NCBI GenBank assembly: GCA_937925815.1
Contig: CALAMQ010000035.1
Coordinates: 24,932-88,931, forward strand
Source: an uncultured Granulosicoccaceae bacterium
GTDB taxonomy: Bacteria; Pseudomonadota; Gammaproteobacteria; CALCKW01
Reading direction: 5' to 3'
Length of the DNA stretch: 64,000 nt
Each line of letters starts with the position of its first letter. Position 1 is the stretch's first letter. Positions 26,444 to 34,644 of the stretch are shown piece after piece. The position numbers and the translations under genes are program-made. The notes under the pieces were generated by a model, which saw nothing but the letters and a program-made list of their open reading frames with translations, ran no database searches and was not told the DNA's origin.

Positions 26444-27130
26444 ATGTCACAACCGTCTCCTAGCCTCAGCATCATCACCCCGGTGCTCAACGAGGCATCT
26501 GGCCTCGCAGTCTGCTTGGACAGACTGATCGCAATTGAGGGCGAAAAGGAGATCATCATTGTTGACGGCGGCAGCACAGACCACACTTGCGCCGTGGCAG
26601 CGCGGTACCCTGTGACTTTGATTCACTCTGATCGCGGGCGCGGCAAGCAACTCGCCACCGGGCGCGACGCGGCATCAGGGGACCTGCTGTGGTTCATCCA
26701 CGTCGACAGCGTCATCCACCCGCAAAGCGGCAAGTGGATTCGAGAGACCACCGCCAGCGGCACCCGCTGCGGCTGCTTCTCACTGTTTTTCCATGATTCA
26801 ACCACAATCGGCATACGTGTGATTGCTTACCTGTCCAACCTACGCGCACGCTGGTTTCGTTCACTCTACGGCGACCAAGGCATTTTCTGTGACGCCGCTT
26901 TTTACGATCAGATTGGCGGTTTTAACCGGGAATTACCGCTCATGGAGGACATCGAGTTCTCGCGGCGGGCGCGCCGCCACACCCACTTGCAGGTGCTGCC
27001 ACACCCTATCGGCAGCTCTGCACGGCGCTTCCTCAAGGGCGGTGTGTGGCGAACTTTCTGGAAAATGCAGGCCCTGAAGCTCTGTTATGCCTGTGGCATG
27101 TCAGCAGAGACAATTCGGAAACAGTATTGA
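26444..27130 (+). CDS. family 2 glycosyltransferase, rSAM/selenodomain-associated transferase 2 type
   Basis: 228 residues. The GT-A fold starts LSIITPVLNEASGLAVCL, with EIIIVDGGSTDHT, SDRGRGKQLATGRDAASG and LLWFIHVDSVI (Asp-x-Asp-like). GDQGIFCDAAFYDQIGGF, LPLMEDIEFSRRARR and ARRFLKGGVWRTFWKM follow. This pattern is TIGR04283, named for co-occurrence with radical SAM proteins and linked in the literature to arsenosugar synthesis. ATG 26444 begins the conserved domain; the frame runs upstream through a minisatellite and was trimmed. The stop overlaps the next start by one base. Confidence 0.88.
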   Translation: MSQPSPSLSIITPVLNEASGLAVCLDRLIAIEGEKEIIIVDGGSTDHTCAVAARYPVTLIHSDRGRGKQLATGRDAASGDLLWFIHVDSVIHPQSGKWIRETTASGTRCGCFSLFFHDSTTIGIRVIAYLSNLRARWFRSLYGDQGIFCDAAFYDQIGGFNRELPLMEDIEFSRRARRHTHLQVLPHPIGSSARRFLKGGVWRTFWKMQALKLCYACGMSAETIRKQY

Positions 27131-27804
27131 TGAATGCGGTGATATTAATGACGCGTGTGCCGGTGCCCGGGCGCACCAAGACACGTTTAATTGGGGCACT
27201 GACGCCAGAACAAGCAGCGGCCGTGCACCATGCCTTCTTGCGCGACATCGGCAAGCAGTTGCAAGCCTGCGCCGACGACGCCACCCCCTTTATCTACCTC
27301 GGCAACGAGGGGCCCGCCAGGATCGCCATGGCGTCCCTGCCGGAGGGTATCGAGGTCATTCATCAATTGCATGAACCGCTTGGCGACCGCATGGCGCGGG
27401 TTTTTAAAGACCTGTTCGCGCGCGGCTTTGAATCAGTGGTGCTCTTTGGTGCCGACGTGCCACAGGTGCAGGCATTCGATATTCGCAATGCGCTCGACGC
27501 ACTTAAGTCCTCAGACATCGTCTTTGGGCCCACACTCGACGGCGGCTACTACCTCGTCGGTATGAACCGCCTGCACGCTGCCGTGTTCAGCGACGACACC
27601 GCCTGGGGCACTGAAAAAGTCTACCGCCAGAGCTTGCAGCGCATTGGCTTGCAACTGTCAGTCACCGAAATACGCAAACTGCGCGATATGGACGAGGTCG
27701 AGGATTTGATTGCGCTGAAAGCCACCGACAACTTGGGCGCGGCATGCCCCGCCACCGCACAGTGCGTTGAGGCACTGCTGGAACGTGACAAATGGACAGC
27801 TTGA
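27130..27804 (+). CDS. TIGR04282-type glycosyltransferase (DUF2064, transferase 1)
   Basis: 224 residues. The nucleotidyl/GT-A N-terminus NAVILMTRVPVPGRTKTRLI and the acidic VVLFGADVPQVQAF, FGPTLDGGYYLVGMN and DDTAWGTEKVYRQS identify the DUF2064 family (rSAM/selenodomain-associated transferase 1), which typically pairs with the TIGR04283 enzyme, as here. Start and upstream stop share a base, and the next gene starts 13 bp before this one ends. The donor and acceptor are unknown. Bacteria with these pairs often also carry the radical SAM protein ArsS, which is not in the window. Confidence 0.88.
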   Translation: MNAVILMTRVPVPGRTKTRLIGALTPEQAAAVHHAFLRDIGKQLQACADDATPFIYLGNEGPARIAMASLPEGIEVIHQLHEPLGDRMARVFKDLFARGFESVVLFGADVPQVQAFDIRNALDALKSSDIVFGPTLDGGYYLVGMNRLHAAVFSDDTAWGTEKVYRQSLQRIGLQLSVTEIRKLRDMDEVEDLIALKATDNLGAACPATAQCVEALLERDKWTA

Positions 27805-28787
27805 TCGACGCGCTCGGTGTCTACCTAAGAGACTCCGACCTGCTTAGCCACCTGACTTTTGACGGCGAGCCGACGCTGTCATTCTTGGCGCAAGGTGAAT
27901 ACAACCGCAACTTCATTCTCAGCGACGGCACTCACCGCTACGTCTTGCGCGTCAACTACGGCAGTCAGATCGCAACCGACAACCAAATTGAATATGAACA
28001 CGCCACACTCGCCGCGCTTAGCGCGTCCGGTGTCACGCCAAAACCGCTCTACGTCGATGGCAGCCAATCGCTTTTTCCACAGGGCATTTTGGTCATGGAG
28101 TTCATCGAGGGGCGCCCGCTCGACTACGGCACTGACCTCGACACTGCCGCCTCGATCTTTGCTCACATACACGCGGTCACACCGCCCACTGATAACCACT
28201 TCATTCGCGAGACCTCACTGTTCAGTGACCGCGTTAGCGAGGCGCACCACTGGCTCAAAAACACTTGGGACAGTCCCGCGCTGGACACGCCCGTCAAACA
28301 CCTTCTTGAGCGTGTGGTGGCAGCTTGCGAGCGCGACCGACACCGCGAACAGTACTTTCTCGACAACCCGCTGCTGTGCATCAACAACACCGAAGTCAAC
28401 TCACACAACTTTGTGATCGGCGAACAACACGACACCTTGGTTGATTGGGAAAAGGCTGTCATCAGCGACCCCTGCCAAGACCTCACGCATTTCATTGCCA
28501 TGACCACCACGCAGTGGAAAGCGCACACCACGCTCAGTCAGGCGCAGGAAAAGCGATTTATCGATCAATACCTCGTGCACATTCCGGCGTTTGCAGAGCA
28601 GCATATCGGCGAGCGAATTGACCTCTACAAACCCTATCTCAATCTGCGGGCCATCAGCTGGTGCGCCGGCGCCTATGTCGATTACCAACGCCCCGACCGC
28701 GATATTGCCAACCCAGACACCTACGCCAAAATGCAGCAATACCTTGATCCAGACTTTTTAAAACAGCTCTTTGCAGAGGTACTGTGA
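27792..28787 (+). CDS. phosphotransferase-fold protein with altered catalytic loop
   Basis: 331 residues with the APH/choline kinase fold: the N-lobe ATP site is FLAQGEYNRNFIL and the metal-binding end is TLVDWEKAVISDPCQDLTHF. The catalytic loop, usually His-x-Asp-x4-Asn, reads LCINNTEVNSHNFVI, so the base Asp is an Asn and the His is Ile, with a Glu two residues on. I recall relatives with a similar Asn-Thr-Glu-x-Asn-Ser loop, which suggests a subfamily rather than decay. It may phosphorylate a sugar or nucleoside intermediate of this operon, or only bind it. Confidence 0.8.
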   Translation: MDSLIDALGVYLRDSDLLSHLTFDGEPTLSFLAQGEYNRNFILSDGTHRYVLRVNYGSQIATDNQIEYEHATLAALSASGVTPKPLYVDGSQSLFPQGILVMEFIEGRPLDYGTDLDTAASIFAHIHAVTPPTDNHFIRETSLFSDRVSEAHHWLKNTWDSPALDTPVKHLLERVVAACERDRHREQYFLDNPLLCINNTEVNSHNFVIGEQHDTLVDWEKAVISDPCQDLTHFIAMTTTQWKAHTTLSQAQEKRFIDQYLVHIPAFAEQHIGERIDLYKPYLNLRAISWCAGAYVDYQRPDRDIANPDTYAKMQQYLDPDFLKQLFAEVL

Positions 28788-29665
28788 TGTCACGCTCACC
28801 GCTTCCAGTGATTTTCGACTGTGACAACACCTGCGGGCTGCCGGGACATGACATAGACGACGGCCTTACGCTCTTCTATTTACTCGGCCAACCTGAGATC
28901 AACTTGCTCGGCGTCACCCTGACCCACGGCAACAGCCACCTCGAAGACGTGATTGCCACCACCACACGCCTGCTTGAGGCCACTGGCTTGCAATCACAGG
29001 TGCCGCTGTACCACGGCGATGATGCAGCGCGGTTTCTGGCGGAGTCGGCGCAGGCGTATTCGGGTGAGTTGCGGGTCCTCGCAACCGGCGCGCAGAGCAA
29101 TTTGCAAGCGGCCAACCAACTCAACAACCGCTTCTACACCGACGTCGCCGGGCTCTACCTCATGGGTGGCATCACCGAAGACTTTGCCTTGCACGGCGTC
29201 ACGGTCAATGAATTGAATTTCTCTTGCGACGCGGACGCGGCGCTCGACGTGCTGCGCTCACCGGCCGCCATCACGCTGCTGAACGCTCACACCACCGCAG
29301 ACGCGGTCTTTGGTCGTGACGACATCGCACGCCTGGAGGCGTCACCGCTGCCGCTGTGTCGCCACATTGAAACGCACATGCGGCCGTGGGTTGCGCGCAT
29401 CGAGAAGAAATTTGGCTTCACGGGCTTTTGCAATTGGGACATGGCCGCCGCCATCGCCATCACCCACCCCGAGCTGTTCGAGCCGCAGACCGTGAAAATT
29501 GCACCCACAGCGGACTCGATGAAAAGTGGCAACATCGGGCTCTCAGACACGGGCCGCACAATCAGTATGCCAAGTGGCATACGCGATCTCGCGGCCTTCA
29601 ACGACCTCATATTCGAGGCTTGGTCGCGCTGCCAGGCACGATTCGACATCCCCGCACCAGACTAA
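28787..29665 (+). CDS. nucleoside hydrolase with extended metal motif
   Basis: 292-residue inosine/uridine-preferring nucleoside hydrolase homologue, which splits the N-glycosidic bond to base plus ribose. The Ca-binding motif, normally Asp-x-Asp-Pro-Gly-x-Asp-Asp, appears as FDCDNTCGLPGHDIDDGL, with an insertion between the acidic groups. GVTLTHGNSHLED, YLMGGITEDFA, NFSCDADAALDVL and CNWDMAAAIAITHPELF follow and match the family, including the late Asp (NWDMAAA). A GTG 3 nt earlier is also possible; the ATG shares a base with the previous stop codon. Last gene of the four-gene run. Confidence 0.87.
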   Translation: MSRSPLPVIFDCDNTCGLPGHDIDDGLTLFYLLGQPEINLLGVTLTHGNSHLEDVIATTTRLLEATGLQSQVPLYHGDDAARFLAESAQAYSGELRVLATGAQSNLQAANQLNNRFYTDVAGLYLMGGITEDFALHGVTVNELNFSCDADAALDVLRSPAAITLLNAHTTADAVFGRDDIARLEASPLPLCRHIETHMRPWVARIEKKFGFTGFCNWDMAAAIAITHPELFEPQTVKIAPTADSMKSGNIGLSDTGRTISMPSGIRDLAAFNDLIFEAWSRCQARFDIPAPD

Positions 29666-29694
29666 AGACAATCCCTTAAAGCAAGCCAGACCCT

Positions 29695-32022
29695 TCAGAA
29701 CAGCCGCATCTGATCATCACAAATGTCGCCGAGGCTTGTGCCTATAAAGTGCAAGATGCCATCGGCGGCCGGCGCGAGCTGGCGCTCTCGGTAGTGGTCG
29801 TAGTCGAGCGCAGCACTTGCCAATTCGAGGGGTTCGGGGCCTTCAACCGTCATACGGTACTTGATCCAGCGGCCGGGACGCGAAAGGCGTCTAGCAGCTT
29901 GCACATGCGGCGGCACGTTTTTTTGATAGTCATCGAGTTTTCGACGCAAGCGCTTGCGGTAGGTCAGAAGCGCATCGCTCTCGCCGCGGTAGAGCTTGGT
30001 GACCGTGGCCTGGCAGAAATCATCAACCGGCTCGCCGGCAAAGACCCGCCGGTAGAGCTCGCGTTGAAACTCACGCGCGAGTGGCGTCCAGTCTGTGCGC
30101 ACCGCCTCCAAGCCCTTGAACACCAGCGATTCACCGCCACCGTCGCCGCGTACCACGCCGGCGTACCGTTTTTTGGACCCACTGCTCGCGCCGCGCAGTG
30201 TCGGCATCACAAAATCAAGGTAGTGGGTTTCAAATTCAATTTCCAGATGGGACTCAAGTTGCAATTCGTCTCTCAGCGTGTTGCGCCACCACGCGTTGAG
30301 TCCCACCGCGAGCGTTTGACCACGCGCCCTCGCCTCGGACTCGGGCGTGTCGTTACCGAGCCAGACAAAGAGTGAATCGGTGTCACCGTAAATGACTTTG
30401 ACGCCCTCAGCCTCTATCCACGCCTGACTGCGGGTGATGATGTCATGGCCGCGCAGGGTAATACTGCTCGCAAGCCGCGCATCGTGAAAGCGGCAACCGC
30501 TGGACCCGAGCACACCGTAGAAAGAATTCATGATGATTTTGATCGCTTGCGAGAGCGGCGCATTGCTCGCGGCCTTGGCGGCGTCACGCGCCGCCCACAA
30601 CTCGGTGATCAGCGCCGGCAAAATGGGTTCATGGCGACCGAATTGCGCGCCACGGTAACCCGGAACCGGGTTGTCACCCGGCTCGATCATCGCCAGCGGA
30701 TCAATTGCGAAGGTCCTGATGATGCTTGGGTACAGGCTTTTAAAATCGAGCACCAACACATTTTTATACAAGCCAGGCACAGAATCCATGACGTAACCGC
30801 CTGGGCTGTTCTGCCCAGGAGACACTTGTGCCAAGCTCAACGCCACACGCCCACGCCGGTGGAAACGCGGTAGATAGAGGTTGTCAAAGGCCGCTGATGA
30901 GCCGCCGAGGCGGTCAATGGCAAGCCCGGTTAAACGGGCGCGCTCGAGCGCAAAGGCAAGCAAGTCCGCGCGCTCGAAAATCTCGAGCACCAATTCACAG
31001 TCGCGCGCGTTGTAGCGCGCGAGGGTGAGCGGCTCCTCGCGGTACTGGCGTTTTATCTCGTCGAGTTTATCGAGTCCAGACTCGGTGATGAGCTTGCCTT
31101 CGCCGAGCAGTTCACGTGCGACATGGTCGAGCGCGAAGCTCTCGAACTGCCAAAACGCGGCCCGGAGCAGATCGACGCCGTCGAGCACCACCCGCCCCGG
31201 CACCCGCGCCACGCGCGGCTGCTGCGCGCGATTGGGCTCGAGCACAGTTGCGGGTTCCACCCCGCGCCCGAGATCAAAGCTGAGCCCCAGCGACCGGCAC
31301 TTCTCAAACAAAAACGCGAGGTCAAAATCGACCACATTCCAGCCGACAATGCCATCTGGATTGGCGTCTTGCCACCAGCTGAAAAACCGCGCCAAGGTCT
31401 CTGACTCCGAGCCGCAAAAATGCACCGTCAGGCCGGGCTCAGACGCGCTCTCACGCGCCGCGCCAACCATGAACACCGTGGACGCGCCATCGAGCGACAC
31501 GCCAACACTGTAAAGCGGCGCGCCAACCCCGCCACCGGTCTCAATGTCGAGCGACGCGAGCCGCAATGACGGTGAGGCCGTGCCCGCCCGGCAGACAGCG
31601 TCTTCTGAAACCCAGGCCCCATCCTGCCAGCGCCAGTGGCTTGTCGCTTCAATGCCGAGCGTGATGAATCGCTCCATGAGGTAGCGGTCACTGGGCTTGA
31701 TATCGGCCTCGTACGCGAGGCTTGGGTGCGCTGGGGAGGCCTGCAGCCACTGATTTAAGTCTCGCTGCGCCGCGAAGTAGACCGCGTCCACCGGCTCGCC
31801 GTCGATGTCCGCCAGCGCCAGCGGCCGCCGCTCCACACTGCGGTCGACGATGCCGCGGTAGTGCCGCGGCACAAAACACAGTGCGCGCTCACCGCTGACC
31901 CGAACTTGCGCTGGCCCACGCTCGGTGGCGAGCCAAAAGTGCAGTCGCAGGCCCTCAGGCGCGTCTCGCCAGTGTCGTGTTAGTAATACACCAGACAGCG
32001 GGCCGCTGAATTGCTGTTTCAT
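29695..32022 (-). CDS. polB: DNA polymerase II (family B)
   Basis: Family B DNA polymerase, about 775 residues as for E. coli Pol II, an SOS-linked translesion/repair polymerase with 3'-5' exonuclease. The exonuclease motif I Asp-Ile-Glu is in LASLDIETGGG. Polymerase motifs are DFKSLYPSII (A), KIIMNSFYGVLGSSGCRF (B) and IYGDTDSLFV (C). ATG 32022 is chosen; the frame runs up to a TTG at 32040. I did not find a convincing LexA box in the 110-bp divergent gap to the SGNH gene. Confidence 0.93.
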   Translation of the reverse strand: MKQQFSGPLSGVLLTRHWRDAPEGLRLHFWLATERGPAQVRVSGERALCFVPRHYRGIVDRSVERRPLALADIDGEPVDAVYFAAQRDLNQWLQASPAHPSLAYEADIKPSDRYLMERFITLGIEATSHWRWQDGAWVSEDAVCRAGTASPSLRLASLDIETGGGVGAPLYSVGVSLDGASTVFMVGAARESASEPGLTVHFCGSESETLARFFSWWQDANPDGIVGWNVVDFDLAFLFEKCRSLGLSFDLGRGVEPATVLEPNRAQQPRVARVPGRVVLDGVDLLRAAFWQFESFALDHVARELLGEGKLITESGLDKLDEIKRQYREEPLTLARYNARDCELVLEIFERADLLAFALERARLTGLAIDRLGGSSAAFDNLYLPRFHRRGRVALSLAQVSPGQNSPGGYVMDSVPGLYKNVLVLDFKSLYPSIIRTFAIDPLAMIEPGDNPVPGYRGAQFGRHEPILPALITELWAARDAAKAASNAPLSQAIKIIMNSFYGVLGSSGCRFHDARLASSITLRGHDIITRSQAWIEAEGVKVIYGDTDSLFVWLGNDTPESEARARGQTLAVGLNAWWRNTLRDELQLESHLEIEFETHYLDFVMPTLRGASSGSKKRYAGVVRGDGGGESLVFKGLEAVRTDWTPLAREFQRELYRRVFAGEPVDDFCQATVTKLYRGESDALLTYRKRLRRKLDDYQKNVPPHVQAARRLSRPGRWIKYRMTVEGPEPLELASAALDYDHYRERQLAPAADGILHFIGTSLGDICDDQMRLF

Positions 32023-32132
32023 TTTCGTGACAGACAGCAAGGACTGCCGCTCCGTATCTGTGCAAAATCACCCCATATCGTCCATACCTTAAGGCGCTCG
32101 CGTCACTCACACCAACAGCTAAGGGAATTTGT

Positions 32133-33179
32133 ATGCTTAACCCTCCTCACCGCGTTGCTCGACTGCCACTCCTCGGAATCTCCGCAGTCTGTCTCACCAT
32201 CGCGGGATGTGCCGACGAGAGCGAGCCTGACGTCGATGCCATCGCACTGGCCGATCAATGCACCTTGATCACCGCAAACCCTGCGAGTTACAGCGGCGAA
32301 CTCAGCGACACCGTCACCCTGGGCGACGCCGTGCGCTACAACGTGACCACACAGCCGCAATTGGGCACCGTGGCATATGACCAGTCGGCAGGTGGCTTCA
32401 CCTACACGCCAAATGGGCCAGAGCGCGGCTACCGCGACAGCTTCACAGTCGAGGTCGAAGGCAGCGACGGCAGCACCGATACCGCCGACATCGACATCAT
32501 TTTCGGCGCCAAACGCATCATGCCCATGGGCGATTCGATCACCTTTGGCGTGACAACCCACGAGCTGGGAGTCGACGGGCCGACTGAGCCACTTGCTGTA
32601 GGTTACCGTGGTGAGCTCTACAACCTGTTGACCGACGCCGGTTACGCCGTCGATTTCGTTGGCGATTCTCAAGCGGGCACCGCTGCGGGAATCCCCGATG
32701 CAGACCACAACGGCTACCCGGGTGAAAACACCGAATACTTCAAAGAATACGCCTTCCTGTTGCTCGATGAAGATTCCGCAGACATCGTGTTGATGCACAT
32801 CGGGACCAACGACGTGGCTCAGGGCTCGACCGACACAACCAATCTCGGCCTCACACTCTCGCAAATAGACGCGTGGGCTATGTTAGATGATAACGCGGAC
32901 ACCACCACCTTTGTCGCAAAGCTGATTCCGTCTTTAAACGCAACGCGAGACGCGGGTATCACCACCTTCAACGCCGGTATTCAGGCCTTGATGGACGCGT
33001 CTTGGCCAAACTTGCCAGTGGTTGACATGAACGCCGCCCTGACCGCTGCAATCGACCTCACGCCGCTGGCAGACGACACCACCGGCCTGCACCCCAACGC
33101 CACGGGTTACAGCAAGATGGCCACCACCTGGTTCGACGCGCTGGAAGCGAGCGGCGAGTTGCACAGCTGCAGCAGCTGA
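32133..33179 (+). CDS. SGNH/GDSL hydrolase lipoprotein
   Basis: 348 residues with a lipoprotein signal (LTIAGCADE lipobox, Cys around residue 27). An Ig-like segment of about 80 residues follows (YNVTTQPQLGTVAYDQSAGG, FTYTPNGPERGYRDSF), resembling cadherin-like Big repeats. The hydrolase domain has block I MPMGDSITFG, block III HIGTNDVAQG and block V TTGLHPNATGY (Asp/His). It probably deacylates a sugar polymer or lipid at the outer membrane; the substrate is unknown. Its stop codon directly abuts the stop of the convergent greB gene, with no spacer. Confidence 0.88.
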   Translation: MLNPPHRVARLPLLGISAVCLTIAGCADESEPDVDAIALADQCTLITANPASYSGELSDTVTLGDAVRYNVTTQPQLGTVAYDQSAGGFTYTPNGPERGYRDSFTVEVEGSDGSTDTADIDIIFGAKRIMPMGDSITFGVTTHELGVDGPTEPLAVGYRGELYNLLTDAGYAVDFVGDSQAGTAAGIPDADHNGYPGENTEYFKEYAFLLLDEDSADIVLMHIGTNDVAQGSTDTTNLGLTLSQIDAWAMLDDNADTTTFVAKLIPSLNATRDAGITTFNAGIQALMDASWPNLPVVDMNAALTAAIDLTPLADDTTGLHPNATGYSKMATTWFDALEASGELHSCSS

Positions 33180-33683
33180 TCAGGCATCAAACGGCGGGTA
33201 GGCGATCGACAACAGCTCGAACACACACGCCTCCCCGCCCATGTCGTGGGCGACTTCATCGCCCACTTCGCGTTTAAGCAGCCGCTTGGCGAGCGGCGAA
33301 TCCACACTGATATGACCGCGCGCGGGATCGAGCTCATCGGCCCCGACTATGCGATAACACACCTCTGACCCGTCTTCGCGCGCGAGCGCCACGCGCGCGC
33401 CAAACCAGACTTTTGACGGGTCGCCAACCGCGCTGACAACCGTCAAGCTCGGCATGCGTTTTTGCAAATAGCGAATGCGCCGGTCGATCTCCCGCAGCTC
33501 TTTCTTGCGGTAAATGTACTCCGCGTTCTCAGAGCGGTCCCCCTCGGCTGCAGCCGCGGACAGCGCGGTGACCGTGTCGCGACGGCGCGCCCAAAGTGCA
33601 GTTGATTCAGCTTCAAGCGCGGCGTAACCCTCGGCGGTGATATACGGCGTGGAACGCTCTGGGGGCGGTCGCCAGCGGCCCAT
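33180..33683 (-). CDS. greB: transcription elongation factor GreB
   Basis: 167 residues with the GreA/GreB N-terminal coiled-coil hairpin (YITAEGYAALEAESTALW, AAAEGDRSENAEYIYRKKEL) carrying the acidic tip that stimulates RNA polymerase transcript cleavage. The FKBP-like C-terminal domain follows (VWFGARVALAREDG, HISVDSPLAKRLLKREVGD). MGRWRPPP at the N-terminus is typical of GreB and decides the start at 33683. It converges with the SGNH lipoprotein gene with zero intergenic bases. Confidence 0.92.
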   Translation of the reverse strand: MGRWRPPPERSTPYITAEGYAALEAESTALWARRRDTVTALSAAAAEGDRSENAEYIYRKKELREIDRRIRYLQKRMPSLTVVSAVGDPSKVWFGARVALAREDGSEVCYRIVGADELDPARGHISVDSPLAKRLLKREVGDEVAHDMGGEACVFELLSIAYPPFDA

Positions 33684-33784
33684 GGTCTGATCTCTTGGGT
33701 TGGGTGGGTGAGTCCGAAGCCTAGTGCAATCGCACCGAGATCCACTCACAAACTATCGGGTGCAAGCCCACGTCGCCTGAACGT

Positions 33785-33988
33785 TCAGCGGTCAGTCGGT
33801 TCGGCTCGATCACATTTGAGGCAATTGAGCTCGTGGCCGAGCATTGACGCGCGACCCGGAGCACTTGTGACCCAGGTGCGCACCGTAAAGGGCGGTTGAT
33901 GACGCACGTGTTGGTTGTGGCCGCAGGCCAACTGCGCCACCCAGTGGGCGTCTTCGTCAGTGTGAAAACCCACAATCGCCTGTTTCAA
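33785..33988 (-). CDS. DUF3565 small zinc-ribbon-like protein
   Basis: 67 residues. KQAIVGFHTDEDAHWVAQ, LACGHNQHVRHQPPFT and SMLGHELNCLKCDRA match DUF3565, a small family with Cys/His pairs that could bind metal (Cys-Gly-His-x-x-His and Cys-x-x-Cys). No function is known. The TTG start at 33988 has AGAGG 5 nt upstream and starts exactly where the family does; the open frame upstream overlaps the membrane-protein gene region and was discarded. Confidence 0.8.
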   Translation of the reverse strand: MKQAIVGFHTDEDAHWVAQLACGHNQHVRHQPPFTVRTWVTSAPGRASMLGHELNCLKCDRAEPTDR

Positions 33989-34052
33989 ATTGGCCTCTGC
34001 CAGATCAGCGCAACACCCCTGCAGCGCACAGCATAACCAATACCCTGCCCGC

Positions 34053-34640
34053 TCAGCGCCACACCCGGTACAAAGCCCACGCCTGTGCGGCCAACACCGC
34101 GGCACAAAGCCCAACTTTAGTCAGCAACTCCATGGTGCCGTCGATCAACAATGCGTGCACCACTGTGCCAAGCACAACCACCGTGCCGAGCCCGGCGTGC
34201 ACGCGCTGCCAGGTGCGCGGCGTGATCACCCGGCGGCGTCTTATGAGCGCCATACCGGCCGCGGCGCAAATCGCCCACATCGCGACCACACCCCAAGCTG
34301 AGAATGGCGTCGGCGAGACAAACAACAGGGCGTCGATCACATCCGGTGCGCTCGTGAGCCACAAGCCAATTACGTGCACCCCCAACGCCAGCAACAACAC
34401 CCCGCCTGTGACCTTGTGTAGAGCGCGCTGTGAGCTCACTTTGAGTCCGGGCAAGGCTGTGGCTGCTAGCAGCGGCTGGAACAGCAACAGCGCGAGGCAC
34501 AAAGCGCCAGCAAAGCCGGCAGCGATATACACCGGGCCGCGCCACGCGAGCAGCGGACTGTTGGCGGCGGCCACAAGCGGCACCACCGCCACCGCGGCCA
34601 GAGCACACCAGAGCGCCGCCGCGCGACCCTGTGCGCTCAC
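34053..34640 (-). CDS. ferric reductase-like/cytochrome b-type membrane protein
   Basis: About 195 residues with six hydrophobic helices. His residues in or near helices (RALHKVTGG, LGVHVIGLWL, WQRVHAGLG, TVVHALLID) suggest haem binding as in ferric reductase-like transmembrane domains. It starts 4 bp after the gene for a Tat-exported dioxygenase-fold protein, so the two probably work together at the membrane. The electron donor is unknown and no FAD/NAD domain is present. Confidence 0.8.
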   Translation of the reverse strand: MSAQGRAAALWCALAAVAVVPLVAAANSPLLAWRGPVYIAAGFAGALCLALLLFQPLLAATALPGLKVSSQRALHKVTGGVLLLALGVHVIGLWLTSAPDVIDALLFVSPTPFSAWGVVAMWAICAAAGMALIRRRRVITPRTWQRVHAGLGTVVVLGTVVHALLIDGTMELLTKVGLCAAVLAAQAWALYRVWR

Positions 34641-34644
34641 CCAA

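Noticed and set aside
29749..30375. 208-residue + strand frame
   Set aside because: Lies wholly opposite polB, which has clear polymerase motifs.
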